A DNA stretch of 6,250 nt from Nostoc cf. edaphicum LEGE 07299 (GTDB taxonomy: Bacteria; Cyanobacteriota; Cyanobacteriia; Cyanobacteriales; Nostocaceae). Each line of letters begins with the position of its first letter. The first letter of the stretch is position 1. The notes beneath the pieces were generated by a model. That model ran no database searches. It was not told the DNA's origin and worked only from the letters and a program-made list of their open reading frames with translations. The stretch spans positions 1-6,250 of the forward strand of contig NZ_JADEXF010000237.1 of the NCBI RefSeq assembly GCF_015207245.1, read 5' to 3'. Shown piece after piece: positions 5,421 through 6,250 of the stretch. The position numbers and the translations under genes were made by a program.

Positions 5421-5709
5421 CTCTCAACCCAAACTCTACAGCATCAAGCGATCGCTCCATGAATTCGTCTTCCTAGTCCCTGCTGAAACAATAGCCAATT
5501 GGTTAGAGAGAATTGGACAATTGGATAAAGCAGATAGAGAAGCTATAGAAGAACGTTTAAAGTATTTTTTGAATATTCAAGAGAATCCTAGTGAAGACTG
5601 GTTTGCTCAAAATGCGTCTCCAGAACTTTTGAAAAAAGTCTTTGATTATCTACCTGAAGGTACAAAGAATTTAGCAATAGAAGAATTAATCAACAATTTA
5701 GGCTCATAG
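5416..5709 (+). pseudogene. Possible 5'-truncated gene; open frame ending in a small acidic protein
   Basis: The frame is open from 5416 to the TAG at 5707-5709. It contains protein-like sequence well upstream of its only conventional start, a TTG at 5521 that would give 62 residues. Residues encoded before that TTG (EFVFLVPAETIANWLERIGQ) read as natural protein continuous with what follows (LDKADREAIEERLKYF, EDWFAQNASPELLKKVFDYL). No ATG or GTG exists in frame, and the out-of-frame ATG at 5459 meets a stop after five codons. The best reading is the C-terminal end of a gene whose 5' part was lost, with the repeat at 5390-5420 at the broken edge. Alternatively TTG 5521 is used and the product is a real 62-residue helical acidic protein. 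I recognise no family. Confidence 0.4.
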
Positions 5710-5721
5710 TACCTAGATATT

Positions 5722-5738
5722 TATCAATAACATTGATA
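5722..5738. terminator. AT-rich hairpin between convergent genes
   Basis: TATCAAT (5722-5728) and ATTGATA (5732-5738) are a perfect 7-bp inverted repeat with a 3-base loop. They lie in the 38 bases between the stop of the rightward frame and the stop of the leftward gene. The position suits a bidirectional terminator, but the stem has only one G-C pair and no real T tract follows on either strand, so termination would be weak. Confidence 0.35.
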
Positions 5739-5747
5739 TCCTAATTA

Positions 5748-6250
5748 TTACAAATCCGGCAATCTGCTTACTGCTGTCTCGATTTTATTAGGTTCTGAAA
5801 TCCTGGTAATGGTTACATCCCGAATAGGACGATCACTGGTACTGATGTTAAGACTATTGTCTACCATCTGCCGATCAGTCCACAGCAGATCAAATCCACG
5901 TTCGATCAAAACTCCTATTTGATCTGTAATCAGGTATCGTCCATGAGGCATTTCTTGTTCACGCCCTATCTCTTCTTTAATAGTTAGCTTGAATGAGGGA
6001 AAGCTAAAGTTTGTCTGCATATCAGCTTCAAATTGACGGAAAACTCTCTGAGCTTGCGATATTTTATTCTCGTCTAAATATCTGATATCAAAGCCACTGT
6101 ATACTTCAAATATTCTTGTTGCTTTAGGGCTAGAATGCTGTAAGTATATCTCTAAGAACCATTTCAAAGTTTCACAGTAGTGTTCTGGTATCCCCTGAAT
6201 TGAAGTAGTTTCTCCATTTTTATATTTAATTGAACGTCCAATCATTCTAT
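5748..6250 (-). CDS. Hypothetical protein, MIT_C/PLD-like pattern, possibly 5'-partial
   Basis: The visible product has 165 residues from the ATG at 6245. No stop codon precedes that ATG within the last five bases, so the gene may begin outside the window. The region around residues 25-75 is helical (LKWFLEIYLQ, ISQAQRVFRQFEADM). The segment at 99-125 reads MPHGRYLITDQIGVLIERGF then DLLW. Its H-x-R-x(12)-R-G-x-D spacing (His101, Arg103, Arg116, Gly117, Asp119) resembles the conserved core of MIT_C domains, a phospholipase-D-like fold known at the C-terminus of MITD1 and found in some bacterial proteins. The match is by eye and a second catalytic motif is not evident. No signal peptide or membrane segment is seen. 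It converges on the ietAS side and is not part of that operon. If a longer upstream portion exists, this would be the C-terminal domain of a multidomain protein. Confidence 0.6.
   Translation of the reverse strand, partial: RMIGRSIKYKNGETTSIQGIPEHYCETLKWFLEIYLQHSSPKATRIFEVYSGFDIRYLDENKISQAQRVFRQFEADMQTNFSFPSFKLTIKEEIGREQEMPHGRYLITDQIGVLIERGFDLLWTDRQMVDNSLNISTSDRPIRDVTITRISEPNKIETAVSRLPDL

Larger units (their letters stand above)
5297..5520. other. Repeat-bearing spacer downstream of ietS
   Basis: This stretch follows the protease stop codon. It holds a 12-bp tandem repeat (5325-5350), the interspersed repeat (5390-5420), one HIP1 site (5448-5455), and an open frame that continues into the ORF at 5521. 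No convincing rho-independent terminator for the ietAS operon was found, so transcription may run on into the downstream frame. Confidence 0.45.

Overview
The window looks like chromosomal or plasmid DNA from a cyanobacterium, probably a filamentous Nostocales-type genome. The main evidence is seven copies of the HIP1 octamer GCGATCGC in 6.25 kb (starts at 335, 1345, 1431, 2338, 2348, 4211 and 5448). AT-rich intergenic DNA and a GCGAT(A/G)CCT...AACGCAC interspersed repeat of the type scattered through Nostoc-like genomes agree with this. No tRNA, rRNA, CRISPR array or intact transposase is visible.

Left part (1-1343): a two-gene leftward operon encodes a Trp-rich 180-residue protein of unknown function and a 101-residue helix-turn-helix protein. 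The two overlap by ATGA and are followed by a convincing rho-independent terminator at 108-130. Divergent from this operon, across an AT-rich promoter region with inverted repeats, lies a 57-residue ribbon-helix-helix protein at 1170-1343. It has no visible partner gene. The next 412 bases (1344-1755) hold two HIP1 sites, one doubtful 43-codon ORF and the promoter region of the next operon.

Centre (1756-5296): the core of the window is a two-gene rightward operon, a AAA+ ATPase (336 aa) followed 19 bases later by a large cytosolic subtilisin-family (S8) serine protease (836 aa). This gene pair and order match IetA/IetS. From memory, IetAS was first described as a plasmid-stabilising toxin-antitoxin module on an Agrobacterium Ti plasmid and was later listed among anti-phage systems as the Iet system. 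Catalytic motifs are intact in both proteins. A perfect TATAAT at 1710-1715 overlaps a TAGTA-N6-TACTA inverted repeat that differs at one position from the cyanobacterial LexA-box consensus, which suggests (inference only) damage-linked or autoregulated expression.

Right part (5297-6250): downstream of the protease come a 12-bp tandem repeat, the interspersed repeat, and an open frame without a convincing start codon that may be a gene cut off at its 5' end. A leftward gene of unknown function runs to the window edge; its C-terminal half shows a pattern reminiscent of the MIT_C (phospholipase-D-like fold) domain. The mix of a defence/TA-type operon, an orphan RHH protein, a gene remnant and repeats is typical of an accessory (defence-island-like) region.
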